Of a stretch of DNA of 64,000 nt, positions 45,306 through 56,859 are shown in pieces. This DNA comes from Emergomyces orientalis. Lineage: Eukaryota > Ascomycota > Eurotiomycetes > Onygenales > Ajellomycetaceae. Location of the stretch: positions 2,542,001-2,606,000 of the forward strand of contig MOWL01000067.1 in the NCBI GenBank assembly GCA_002110485.1, read 5' to 3'. The translations under genes were made by a program, and so were the position numbers. Below the pieces are notes generated by a model that was not told the DNA's origin, did no database searches, and was given only the letters and a program-made list of their open reading frames with translations. How positions within the stretch are numbered: the first letter of the stretch is position 1; each line of letters opens with the position of its first letter.

Positions 45306-48300
45306 ATGGCCTCCAAGTCTGCCAAAGGCGGGCTGGAGGTGAAACCCCACGCCCGCAACGGCCGCTCTCCCTCCAGATCCCCTGGTCCTAAGAACCGGAA
45401 GAAGGCCCTTATATCGAAGAAGCTTGACTACGGCTCTGAAGGAGTTTCAGATTATGATGTACTTCAGCTGCCGGTTTCAGATTACAAAATTATGTTGATG
45501 TTGACCGCTCTTGCTGTTGTGGTCCGGATGTTCAGGATCTACCATCCAACAAGTGTTGTATTCGACGAAGTGCAGTTCGTAACCCCTTACCCCCGCCTAG
45601 ATTTTGTCAATTGACTTGAATGCTAATCTTTGGGAATATTCCATGTTCAGCTTCGGTGGATTTGCGACAAAATATATCAAGGGGAAATTTTTCATGGACG
45701 TGCATCCCCCGCTTGCGAAGATGCTCATCGCCCTCGTTGGATACTTGGCTGGATTTCGTGGTGATTTCGACTTCAAGGATATTGGGAAGGACTACTTGGA
45801 GCCAGGCGTTCCATACGTAGCTATGCGCATGCTGCCAGCAATAATGGGTATTATGTCTGTTCCAACCATGTTTCTTACCTTGAAGGGGTACGGCTGCCGA
45901 ACATCGACGGCTTCTATGGGCGCACTGCTTATTACATTTGGTGAGTGCCCGAAACTCGGTTTGACGGCGTCAAACCCACCATGCTGACGATTGTACCCTT
46001 AAAGAAAATGGACTTGTTACCCAGTCACGGTTTATCCTCCTCGATTCACCCTTGATCATATTTACCGCCCTTACCGCCCTTGCCTTTACAAACTTTACAA
46101 ATCAGCACGAGCAAGGGCCCTCGAGAGCATTCGGAGCTTCGTGGTGGTTTTGGCTCACACTTACAGGCATCTTCTTGGGCGCCACTGTCAGTGTAAAATG
46201 GGTTGGCCTTTTTACCATCGCGTGGGTCGGAAGCTTGACCATCGTTCAGCTCTGGGTTCTCCTTGGTGACACTAGAACTGTGACCATTGTAAGCTAAAGA
46301 ATTCCTGCAAGCTTAAGCTTGACTCTCGTTACTGACCGTGTCGCCAAATTAGCGTATATGGTTCAAACATTTCTTTGCTAGAGTATTCTGCCTCATTGTC
46401 ATCCCCGTGGGGTTCTATATGGCCATGTTTGGGATTCACTTTTTGTGCTTGGTCAACCCTGGCGACGGAGATGGCTTTATGTCGTCTGAATTCCAGGCAA
46501 CCCTCAACTCCAAAGGAATGCAAGATGTGCCAGCTGATGTAGCGTTCGGCTCAAGGGTTGCTATCCGCCATCACAATACTCAAGGCGGGTACTTGCACTC
46601 ACACAGCTCTATGTATCCCGAGGGCAGCAAGCAGCAGCAAATCACCCTGTACCCCCATAAGGATGAAAACAACATTTGGATCATGGAGAACCAAACCTTG
46701 CCATTAGGTGAATACGGAGAAATCGAGGGGCCGAACGCCTGGGATAACTTGACTACCGGCCATGTTGTAGACGGATCTGTCATCAAGCTCTATCACATAA
46801 ACACCGAACGAAGACTTCACTCTCATGATGTACGCCCACCGGTAACTGAAGCAGATTGGCAAAATGAGGTATCTGCTTATGGCTACGAAGGGTTCCCTGG
46901 TGATGCAAACGACCTTTTCCGCGTCGAAATTGTCAGATCAATGTCCGACGGGGATGAAGCAAAGAAACGGATCCGCACAATCCAGACGAAATTCAAGCTT
47001 ATCCATTTGATGACTGGATGTGCCCTATTTTCACACAAGGTCAAGCTTCCAGCATGGGGATTCGAGCAGCAGGAAGTTACGTGCGCCAAAGGAGGCACCC
47101 TGCCCAATAGCATTTGGTATGTTGAGCAAAATGAGCACCCAATGCTTGGATCGGATGCCGAGAAGGTCAATTACAAGAATCCTGGGTTCCTGGGTAAATT
47201 TTGGGAACTTCAGAAAGTTATGTGGAGGACGAACGCTGGCCTCGTTGAGTCCCACGCTTGGGATTCCAGACCTCCTTCTTGGCCAACGCTTTTGCGCGGT
47301 ATTAATTTCTGGAGTAGAAACAACCGCCAAATTTACCTAATGGGAAATCCCCTTATTTGGTGGTCCTCGACTGCAGCTATCATGGTGTATGTCGTTTTTA
47401 AAGGCATTGCCACGCTGCGCTGGCAACGCAGCTGCAATGATTATAAAAACATCACTTTCAAACGCTTTGATTATGAGATTGGCCAAACGGTTCTAGGATG
47501 GGCTTTCCACTATTTCCCTTTCTATCTTATGGCTCGCCAGCTATTCCTCCATCACTATTTCCCATCCCTCTACTTCGCCATCCTTGCTTTCTGCCAGGTC
47601 ATCGACTACGGCGTAAACAGAGTCAGTCTGTCAGGCATGAGAAGCAAGCGAATAATCGGCAAAATATTCATGTTGGTCTTCGTTGTTCTGTCGATCGTGA
47701 TTTTCACTCTTTTCTCGCCACTGGCCTACGGTAACCCCTGGACTAAAGATGCATGCCGCAAAGTCAAACTTCTCCCCTCGTGGGACTTCGATTGTAACCT
47801 CTTCCATGATGACGTAAGTTTCCCAAAAAGTGGAAATTCCGCGACACGCTTTTTTGTCTCTTTCGTTTGGTGGCTGCTAACTGGATTTCCTGGATTTAGT
47901 TGGCTCAATACGAGACACCAATTAAATTTGTCAACGGAACCTCACAGCTCGTACACGCAACTCCCACTCCCGAACCACAACAGCAGCAGCAGCAGCAGCA
48001 GGAAAATGTTGTTAACCAAGCGGAAGAAGGGGGAAATGCTGCTGTGGTAACTCCTGGACAAATGCTGGCACATACCGAGCTTGAATCTGTAGTATATCGT
48101 GATCAGGATGGAAATATCTTGAATGAAGAGCAAGTAGCATCGTTGGAGAAAGAGGGTAATGTTTCGTTTCAAACCAAATATGAAACCAAGACTCGAATAG
48201 TCGACGCTCAAGGCCACGAAGTGGGCGGGGAAGGACTGGCCCCTCGCCACCCTGATGCGGACGGACCAAATCCCGAAACGGCTGGCAAGGACGGCGGCGC

Positions 48301-48427
48301 CGATGAGGTACAAGCTGACACACCTGCATTTGTACCCGGTGATGAGAAGTCCGTAGAAAGGGACGAAGGTAAGCCCAAGCCAGCGAGTGAAGGGAACGAG
48401 GCCACGAAGAAGGATGAAGGAAATTGA
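45306..48427 (+). CDS. PMT1: Protein O-mannosyltransferase, Pmt1 subfamily
   Basis: Five exons (45306-45574, 45651-45940, 46005-46288, 46353-47813, 47900-48427) give 943 residues. The first luminal loop has the catalytic-site motif FDEVHFGGFA, formed across the first intron, then DVHPPLAKML. Multiple membrane helices flank a MIR region (about 345-530) with RHHNTQGGYLHSHSSMYPEG, VIKLYHINTERRLHSHDVRP and the Pmt1-type NYKNPGFLGKFWELQKVMW. Pmt1 works as a heterodimer with Pmt2 in the ER membrane, moving mannose from dolichol-P-mannose to Ser/Thr of secretory proteins. The C-terminal ~160 residues are hydrophilic with a glutamine run (47981-48002) and an acidic tail, longer than in yeast. The TTG-opened frame from 45255 has no ATG; the first ATG is at 45306. 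Confidence 0.94.
47981..48002 (+). repeat. CAG repeat coding poly-glutamine in PMT1
   Basis: About eight CAG/CAA codons within the hydrophilic C-terminal tail of PMT1. The tract may vary in length between isolates. Confidence 0.8.
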
Positions 48428-48966
48428 TGAGTGTGTTTTAGTACATTTTCTATTCTCTCTCGCCCCTTTTTTTTCCTTCCTTCTTTTACTTTTGCTTTTT
48501 CTTTTTGTTGTTACAATTTCCGTCAGCTATGTGGGATTTTATATAGTGTCATTTTAAATACGCGCAGCAGGTTTTGTTTTGAAGATATTCAGAAGAAGAA
48601 AGGTTCAATACTATTTTCTTGCATTGTCCTTTTCTCCTTCTTTCTTTTTCATCGCTCCTTTTTGGATTTGTGGGATTGATTCTTCGACATAAATTTTTTA
48701 AAAAAGAGCCAAGACACCTATGACATAGAAGATACAGGATGGTGAGGAGTGAGATAGAACAAAACACAAATGACAAACCTCTGGGGGGGGTGATTGTGTG
48801 GATAGGTTGTTTGAAAATTATTTACAAAAGACACTTTTTTTCTCGAATTCTTTTGTTACAAAAAAAACATGATCAAAATGTCCACAGCAACTGCTCTTTC
48901 TTAGCTATGCAATACAAATCCGCTTGCTTTGCAGCAAATCGCTAGTTCATTGAGGTCTTTTATGTC
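48428..48966. other. Convergent intergenic region right of PMT1
   Basis: 539 bp between converging stops. T-rich on the plus strand, no gene seen. Confidence 0.5.
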
Positions 48967-49582
48967 TCAATAGTCGTCTTTGCCGTACTTGTTGAACCGG
49001 TCATGTAGATCCTACAATAATAATAGCAGTTAGAAATAATCTAAGCATCATTCCGCCAATTCGATATATACATGTGGAGAAACCGGAGGGGATTTGGAGG
49101 AATCGCACCTTTGGCAATGTCACGTTAGGAATGATAACCTCATTCAGGGCGCTGGGGGCATTCTTGAGCGGTTTCGAAGTGTCACCATGAGGGTGATATT
49201 GGTATTTGAAGTTGGCTTTTGTCTCATCGTCTTGTTGCCAGGGCATAGCGGCCTCGCCAATGCGAATATTGCTCTCTGAGGTGCTAGTTGTGGGAGAGCT
49301 GCCAAGGTACCAGCCGACAATACCGAAAGCACCAGCCATGACACCCAGAAGGATCTATATCACCGACGGCAAACGGGACAATGGTCAGTCAAAAGTAGCC
49401 ATATGGAGGGGTCAGGAAGATTGTAGACATACATAGAGCTCAGGGTCTCTTTTGGGGGCAGTGTTGAGGCCGGCCTCCTCCACCTTGGATGACAAGCGGC
49501 GGACTGGTCTTAGGGTGGCGGGCACCCTGAACTGCTGTCGCAGAGCAGCGCGGCGGGCGAAAGTTGCGGTGATTGACGACAT
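48967..49582 (-). CDS. Small mitochondrial single-helix membrane protein (unrecognised)
   Basis: Three exons (49582-49433, 49354-49109, 49011-48967) give 146 residues. The N-terminal ~35 residues are rich in R, A and S without acids (MSSITATFARRAALRQQF, then RPVRRLSS), a clear mitochondrial presequence. One membrane helix follows (ELYILLGVMAGAFGIVGWYL). The rest is hydrophilic, with a basic-aromatic patch FKYQYHPHGDTSKP, a conserved-looking VIIPNVTLPK, and an end of NKYGKDDY. I take it to be a conserved fungal inner-membrane protein, perhaps a respiratory-complex accessory subunit, but I cannot name it. The exon phases are all 0 and every join reads through smoothly. It is divergent from the ERF2-type gene. 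Confidence 0.8.
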
Positions 49583-50163
49583 GTTATGTGTAGTATACAC
49601 CCGACTACCGGGCTAATTGAATCGACAGAAGGTTGGTTATATAGCAATGGACGGGGGACGAAGTGTGAGCAATCGACTCTTGTTCTTGTTTTGGGAACAT
49701 CGGACGAGGTCGGTTTAATCGGCTTAGATAATCCCGCGAGTCACATGATATGTCAAAGGTCACGTGAAACTCCCCTGCCTTTCCGCTTTGGGCGAGACAA
49801 GGGAGATTCTATTGGAACAAGAAATATGACCAAAGATCGAGATACGGCTGTGACAACAACCTCACTTCTACTCCATGGCCCGCTATTGTTGCTGATGAAA
49901 CTACACGCTCTCTTTTATCTCCATGGTCAATTTCTGCTCGTGTGATTCGATTGTTGCGCTCGAGTGCTCCAGTTGTCCCTCGTCTCCAACAGCGCACTCC
50001 TTTGTTCCCAAATCCCATTGAGGGTCGAGGCAGACTGCAGCGAGCCCCTGACTATCGGTCATACAATCTTTAATCAGCACCCCTCCATCCACCTAATTCT
50101 CCTGGCACTATGACGAGGGCCTATTCTCCGATTCAATCGTTTTAAGCGTCCTGAATAGCTACA
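49583..50163. promoter_or_regulatory. Divergent promoter region upstream of ERF2
   Basis: 581 bp between divergent starts. A TCACATGA-type palindromic core lies at about 49740-49748 and a TCACGTGA palindrome (E-box-like, CACGTG) at about 49760-49767. These could bind basic helix-loop-helix factors. This is inferred only. Confidence 0.45.
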
Positions 50164-52182
50164 ATGGCTAATCGACCAAATTCTGCTGCTTCCAATAATC
50201 CCAACAATCCCCAAACTGGTGCTATGTCTGATAATACTGCAAATCCACCCCGACCCGTTTCCTACATCTCAACCCATATGACGGATATAGCATCGGAAGA
50301 TGGCGATGTTTCAAGACCTCACACTGCAATTTCTTCCCAGCCAACATGGTCACAGCCACCGGCCTCCCGGCGTGGCCCTCCCCCGGCCAGAAATTCAATG
50401 GCTACGACCAATCAAGCGACAAGTCGACCCCCTAGCTCCTCGAGTCGAATGAGTAGGACACACATTCCTTCGCTGACTGCACATGGGTTTTTCCGTCCAA
50501 TGAGTTCGCAGAGGTTGCAAGCACAGCGCAGCGGAAGACCAATCAACAATAATACGCATCATGCCCATCCCGTCTCGAGTGAAGATGGCATGAGCGATGT
50601 TGGCAGCCAGAAACGACGGAGCCTGCTATCAAACCATACAATACTCCATGGTGGGCCTTCTTCTCACGATAACGAAATCCCCCCGCCATCACGAGGCACT
50701 GAATTCACAGACCCCGTTATGCCAGATCGTGGCACGTCAAATGCAAGTCCTACAGGAAATACCACCGTACGAAGTCTTGGTGAGAGCGTGAGGTTACTCC
50801 ACGATAGGTCACAAAAGGCGGCACCGTCACACCTCAACTTGGGGAAGAATTATAATAAGCCCAGCAGCTCGCAGGACAATGCACAAAAGTCGCCCATGTC
50901 TTTTCGTTCTGGGTTCCTGATGCCGGCCAAAAATGATGCCCAAGATCGGCGCGACTCAAGGAATCATGAACGGCTCTCCTCAGCTGCGTCCACTCCAGGC
51001 TCTGTACTGCAAAAGGGATTTAAGTCAGAGGACAAGCCAAATTTGGGGAAGAACTACGAATATTTTGCTGGAAACACCGTGTTTTGTGGTGGAGGCAGGT
51101 TTCAAAATTCCCGTGATAAACCAGTAAATATCGCGACAGGGATCATGGTGGTATTACCAGCTGCATTGTTCTTCGGATATTCGTACGTATAGATTGTGCA
51201 ACTAGGTCCGGAGCGATTTACTAACTTTCCATTCAGGGCTCCATGGCTATGGCGCAATGCTTCTCCTGCAATACCTATCATTTTCGCTTACCTTTTCTAT
51301 ATCTGCTTTTCGTCGTTTATCCATGCATCGGTTGTTGATCCAGGAGTAAGTTATTTTACCATTTAGTCTAAGATGTTTAACATACCATATATTAATCTAA
51401 GATCCAATTTCCAGATCATTCCAAGAAATTTGCACCCAATGCCGCCAACTGATCCAAACGAGGATCCATTAACTCCTGGACCGCTTTCCAATGATTGGGT
51501 CATGATTAAACTTGCAACATCAGATGTAGCAGCCATGGATGTGCCAGTGAAATACTGCAGAACATGCAATATTTGGCGGCCCCCGCGCTGCTATCACTGC
51601 CGTGTTTGCGACAACTGCGTTGAAACCCTCGATCACCACTGCGTCTGGCTTAATAACTGTGTCGGGCGTCGCAACTATCGTTATTTCTTCACCTTTGTCA
51701 GCTCCGCAACGATTTTGTCACTCTTTCTGATGGGTGCAAGTCTGGGACATTGTCTTGGTTACCGTAGCCAAGAAGGAATCTCATTCGGTGAAGCTATTGC
51801 CAAATGTCGGGCTCCTTTTGCCATGTTTTTATATGGTCTCCTCGCTGCACCATACCCCGCATCACTCTGGGCATATCACTTCTTCTTAATGGGCAGAGGC
51901 GAAACTACCAGGGAATACCTTACTTCCCACAAATTCCCCAAGGAAGATCGACATAAACCCTTCACCCAGGGCAACATTTTCAGGAATTGGATCGCTGTGC
52001 TTTTGCGACCCCGCCCCCCAACCTATGTCCAGTTCAAGAAACGGTACGAGGAAGGGGACCAGCGTCTTGAGGCTGAGAAGCGCAAGTACAGGGCTCACGA
52101 CCTGGAGGCACAAAATGGGGAAGGAATGGAATTGCAGGGAGTTCCTAACGGGCCCGCATCTAATAAACCCACTGATGGTTGA
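50164..52182 (+). CDS. ERF2: DHHC palmitoyltransferase, Erf2 type
   Basis: Three exons (50164-51182, 51237-51345, 51415-52182) give 631 residues. The first ~320 residues are disordered and rich in S, N, P and R. Membrane helices 1 and 2 follow (GIMVVLPAALFFGYS; PAIPIIFAYLFYICF). The cysteine-rich domain reads KYCRTCNIWRPPRCYHC, then VCDNCVETLDHHCVWLNNCV, containing the DHHC catalytic motif, with GRRNYRYF after it. Helices 3 and 4 and a cytosolic tail complete the protein. A YFAGNTVFCGGGRF motif just before helix 1 is typical of Erf2. Erf2, with Erf4, palmitoylates Ras and other proteins at the ER/Golgi. The long N-terminus is common in filamentous fungi. Confidence 0.92.
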
Positions 52183-53434
52183 TCTATTGGTATTGATATC
52201 CGCCCCTTTTTTCTCATTTATCAATCATACTTTTAAAGCGCCGTACCACAAATTTTCGTGATACGCACGCAACATCACTGACGTGAACTGATCCTTTTTT
52301 TCTTTGTTCTTCATTATTTTTTTATCATTATTCATTTTTGCGATTCCCCCTCTATGCTCTATACTTTTTTTCTCTGCCTGGCCCTTTTTTTTTTTTTTTT
52401 TTTGTTAACCGGTCTTAATTTTTGACCCCGCCAAGTCCCATTTTCTTCCTTGTGATATTTCCTAACGTTCGATATGAGCGAGATGTTTGATGGCGTTGGT
52501 AGAGTTGATTAAATTAGACACCATACCCTTGTTGCTTGATGGATGCTTTCCTTACAAGCTCATTGGCCCCTCACGAGGTTTATTTTGCTATAATTTTTTC
52601 TCAATCTGGGGATGTTGATTGGGTTTGGAAGTCAACTATTACTCTTTTTCACTCTACCTCTTTACCAACTCTATTTTGAATGTTTGTTTGTTTACTCTTT
52701 TCGGCGCTTGCAATTCCCCCTGACCGAAAGAAATATCGGTCGAACTGCATTCATAGATTCTTTTCGTGGTTTTGGAATTTCTATATCCTAGGATTACCTA
52801 TATTACAACACCCATTAATCCCAAATATTTAAAACACGGCATCGGTCTTTTAGATGCTTCTTTTGTTGTCTTCTTGTAGAAAAAACGAAGAACAACAAAA
52901 CATACGAGCCCGTAAAGACAATAATAGCTACACAAAATAAGGGAGGACGACATACAGCCAGGGGGAATCGTAATTTGGGAGGACTGGCCTTGTGAGGACC
53001 TCACCAGGTGCATGGATGGCCCCTGACCAACAAGAAACAAAACTCTCTCCTTTATTTAACCCTCCCCGGCTTTCTTACCCATGGCCACCACAACACCTAA
53101 TCCCACCCTCCTCAACATATATTCTCTACCAGTATTCATGGTCGCTCTACTCCCTCCATCAATTTATCCAGTTGAAAAACCATGTAACGCGTTCCAATCC
53201 TTTGATCTCCACGCGTAAATAATTTTGTATCTCCGCGTTTCCTCGTCCTTTAGCGCCGCGGCCCGTTCCGTATACACCACCAGCTCCCAACTCTCAGCGC
53301 TAACGACGCGTACCTACACAATTCGTCCCTCCATTCAAATCGGACACAAAAATTTTGTTTCTCCTACGCGGTTCCACCGGCTTCTTTTCACCCACGGGGA
53401 GGGTAAAAAAGGAGAAGAAGAAAAACAATCAACA
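52183..53434. other. Intergenic region, ERF2 to ASH1-type gene
   Basis: About 1.25 kb with a long T-run near 52385-52404 on the plus strand. No gene recognised. The frame of the downstream SET gene is open from 53225 but has no ATG before 53435. The region should hold its promoter and leader. Confidence 0.5.
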
Positions 53435-56104
53435 ATGGCACGTCTCTCACGGTCATCCGGCATATCCCCTTCATCCACGCCGTCAGCCCTAGATTCCGAT
53501 GCAACACTGACAACAGCAATTTCCACGGAACAACACCTGCTAACGCCCGCGACGAGCCTCTCGGAATCTTCCAGTATGAATGGTGCTGCTGGGATGGAGT
53601 TGGAAAAAAAAGATATTGAGGAGGAAACTCTAGATACAGTAAGGCATTCTCGACGCGTCACGCGTTCGTCGCTGGTGATGGCGGGGAGAGGGGCAGTGAG
53701 GGAAGAAAGCGGGCTTATGAGTGATGACGATGAGAAAATTACGCGTCATCCTTTACGTTCGAATCCTCTTGAGAAGGTTGGGAATGCGGGCGGTGTTGAA
53801 GTTGAGAGGGAGGTGGAGGTGGAGGATATCGCGAAAGACGAGGAGGGGAAGGAGGAAGAGAGGGTCCAATTGGACAATGACGAACAAGGGAAAGGTGCTA
53901 CGAAAGATAAAGGGAAAAATGATTGTGAAAATAGGGCGCGGAGACGGTCGTCGCGTTTGGTCGTGTTGGAGAAAACAGGTGACATGATGGGGAGGGCGTC
54001 TACGGTGCTTGGGAAGAGGTCGCGGGAGGCTATGTTGAAGGGTAAGGATAGGTTGAAGGTTATTAATAGGAGGGCTAGCTTGCGGCCGAGGAATGCCGTG
54101 TGTGAAACTCCTTCTCTTACAACTACGCTTACAATTACGGCTGATGGCCCTGCTATGAAAAAACGACGGGTCTCTGAAGGGGATGTGGTGGCTTCGAAGA
54201 AATCGCCTGCTGCTGGTACTGTTGTTGAGGAGGAGGACGATGCGCAGCCACCCAAGCCGAAAACTGCACCATATAAGAGAAAAAAATGGCTTTCGCATGG
54301 TTTATATGCGGGGCAGGATCGGTATTTTGATCCCAGACTTACGGAGGAGAAGAATCGGATTAAATTTGAGAAGAAGAATGCGGAGGAGCGACAGAAGGTG
54401 TTTCCCTTGCCCATGTTTGCGGGGGAGAGGTTGATTGAGGATGGGAGGGATTTCAAGTTGCCTTTCGATATATTCTCACCCTTGCCCCCTGGCCAACCGA
54501 AACCGGATGAGTGGCGGAAGACTAATAAGAGTATGTTGTTATCCCACTATTTCCTTTTGCCCCCATCGCGTTACTGATTGTGGGTGATTAGATGTGTTTG
54601 TGGGCGATGCAGCTGGTATATGGAAAGCCATCAAGCTTGGCGAGTGCTCGACATGCATGTGCACCCCTGAGTCCGGCTGTGATGAGAATTGCCAGAATCG
54701 ATACATGTTTTACGAGTGTGATGACAACAACTGTAAGCTGGGTGCTAAACTATGTGGCAATCGAAGTTTCGAAGGCCTACGTCAGCGCACCAAGCTGGGC
54801 GGCAAATATAACATTGGTGTTGAAGTCATTAAAACTGCGGATCGTGGATATGGGGTCCGCAGCAATCGGACCTTTGCGCCTAACCAGATCATTGTGGAAT
54901 ATACGGGTGAGATTGTCACACAGGAGGAGTGCGAGAGGAGGATGAGGACGGTATATAAGAATAATGAGGTTTGTTTGCTTCAACTTCTTGTTGATATCAA
55001 AGGAATACATTTTCTGGTGTGCTGACTTCTGGATATATTTAGTGCTATTATCTTATGTATTTTGATCAAAATATGATCATCGATGCGACCCGAGGCTCCA
55101 TTGCCCGGTTCGTAAATCATTCCTGTGAACCCAACTGTAAGATGGAGAAGTGGACAGTTGCAGGAAAGCCGCGCATGGCACTCTTCGCTGGGGAAAATGG
55201 GATCATGACTGGGGAGGAGCTGACTTATGACTACAACTTCGAGTAAGTATTTACTCCTTCACGTCTACCGCATTGGATTGTTTACTGACTATCATACCCA
55301 TTTACCAGCCCCTATTCTCAAAAGAACGTGCAACAATGCCGCTGCGGCGCACCGACATGCCGTGGCGTGCTGGGGCCCAAGCCCAAAGACTCGAATAAGT
55401 CCCGTAACGAGAAGCAGGAAAATTCCAAATTGTCCAAAGACCCAAAGAAGAGGAAACAGGAGAAAGTCCTTGATGAATCCTCCACGTCCCGCCTCAACAA
55501 ACGGAGAAAGATCCTCAAACCAGCATCAAAAGCACTCAAGGCTGGCATTAAGAAAGCTGTAGCTGGCGCCCGCTCAACCACTAGTACAAGCAAGAAAACG
55601 AAAACTAAACCCAAAACCAAAACCAAAACCACTACTACTACCACTGCTGTCAGGGCCAAATCAGTTCCAATTAAGAAAGCTAAAGTCAGGGCCAGACCAA
55701 AAGCTGCCGCGAAAACGAAAACAGCTACTGCACGCCAGAAGGCCCAGAAGTCTGCAGTTCAGACTCCGTCCCAGACGCAATCGCAGGGTAACACGAAGCT
55801 CAACCGACCGTCCAAAAAGCTAAACTCCATTTCTGCCGCAAGCACCGCAAGCAGGACTCCCGCCGCTATGAGGCGGTTCCTCGAAGCTGGGAAGAAGTCT
55901 ATTGCAAGTGAAGTAGTACCAAAGGCAGGCTCGAAGACTGTGTCTGGGCCCTCACCAGGTTCAAATGCAAAGGCAAGCGCTCAAGCCAAGGCAACCGTGG
56001 CTAAGAGGAGAGCTACTATGAACAACTCTGGCCAACAGTCTAAGATTAAGAAAACTGTGAAGAGTATCGTCCGTGCAGTGAGACGGGGTAGGAGATCTGC
56101 TTAA
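53435..56104 (+). CDS. ASH1: ASH1/NSD-type SET histone methyltransferase
   Basis: Four exons (53435-54530, 54592-54968, 55043-55242, 55309-56104) give 822 residues. The N-terminal ~360 residues are disordered and charged. An AWS domain follows (GECSTCMCTPESGCDENCQN with YECDDNNCKLG), then a SET domain: GVEVIKTADRGYGVRSNRTF, IVEYTGEIVTQEECERRM, ATRGSIARFVNHSCEPNCKM (catalytic NHSC) and GEELTYDYNF. A post-SET motif, QQCRCGAPTCRGVLG, comes next. The ~240-residue tail is lysine- and alanine-rich, resembling a linker-histone tail. AWS-SET-postSET order points to H3K36 methyltransferases; the short AWS and absence of visible WW/SRI motifs favour ASH1/NSD over SET2. Neurospora ASH1 methylates H3K36 in silent chromatin. 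ATG at 53435 is the first in frame. The symbol is by architecture. Confidence 0.85.
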
Positions 56105-56859
56105 CTTGAATGAATGAATGGAGTTTTTTTTTGTTTGCATGGCGCGATTCTGATGCAGTCTCATTTCTCTTGGTTTCTTACTTGCGACTTTTTTTTGGGT
56201 TGTATATTTATTGGTTAATTTATATACGGGATATTGCTTCCTGATTTAACATTTTTTGTTCTCCCTCACTTTCTCGACCTAATTGGTCCGCGTCCATGTG
56301 TACTGTCAGGCATGCTAAATTTTGAGTTTGAAGGGTTTGAATGGTAGTTTGGATGGCCAGGAGGTAAGGTGTTTAATTAGTTTTTTGTAAGCCCCGGCTA
56401 TAAAATTTCCTCAAATGTGAAATTTGGAGGACAGACCGTTTCTGGTTTTTTGATGTCACATAGATTGGAAATTTCAATTACGTGGTGAAATGGAAATGCC
56501 TATTTGGTGTTCTCTGTTTTGGGCGGGCTACATCTCACATGCCCCTGGCGGCCAATTAGGTATCACGAATTCTCGGCCCTCTCCTACAGCTCTAGTCACG
56601 TTCTGCAAAGGAGCTGGAACATCCAACTCTCGGCTGGACTAACCCACGTCTCTCGCGTGCGCTCGGGTTGATACCAGTGGAGAACGTGGGGAGACTAGAT
56701 CTTAATAATTTTGTGACTGGTCCATTTTAACTACATACCTCCATTTTTGCGCAGTGTTCAACTACCCCAAGGAAAGTATGTAACATCAATTGCCCATGGT
56801 TCTCTCGGTGCAGGATTAAAGCTATACGAACTGAAGAATCAACCTTGCGCAAAAAGAGG
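56105..56859. other. Intergenic region, ASH1-type gene to Zn2Cys6 regulator
   Basis: 0.75 kb. T-rich 3' side first, then the probable promoter of the regulator. No gene recognised. Confidence 0.5.
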
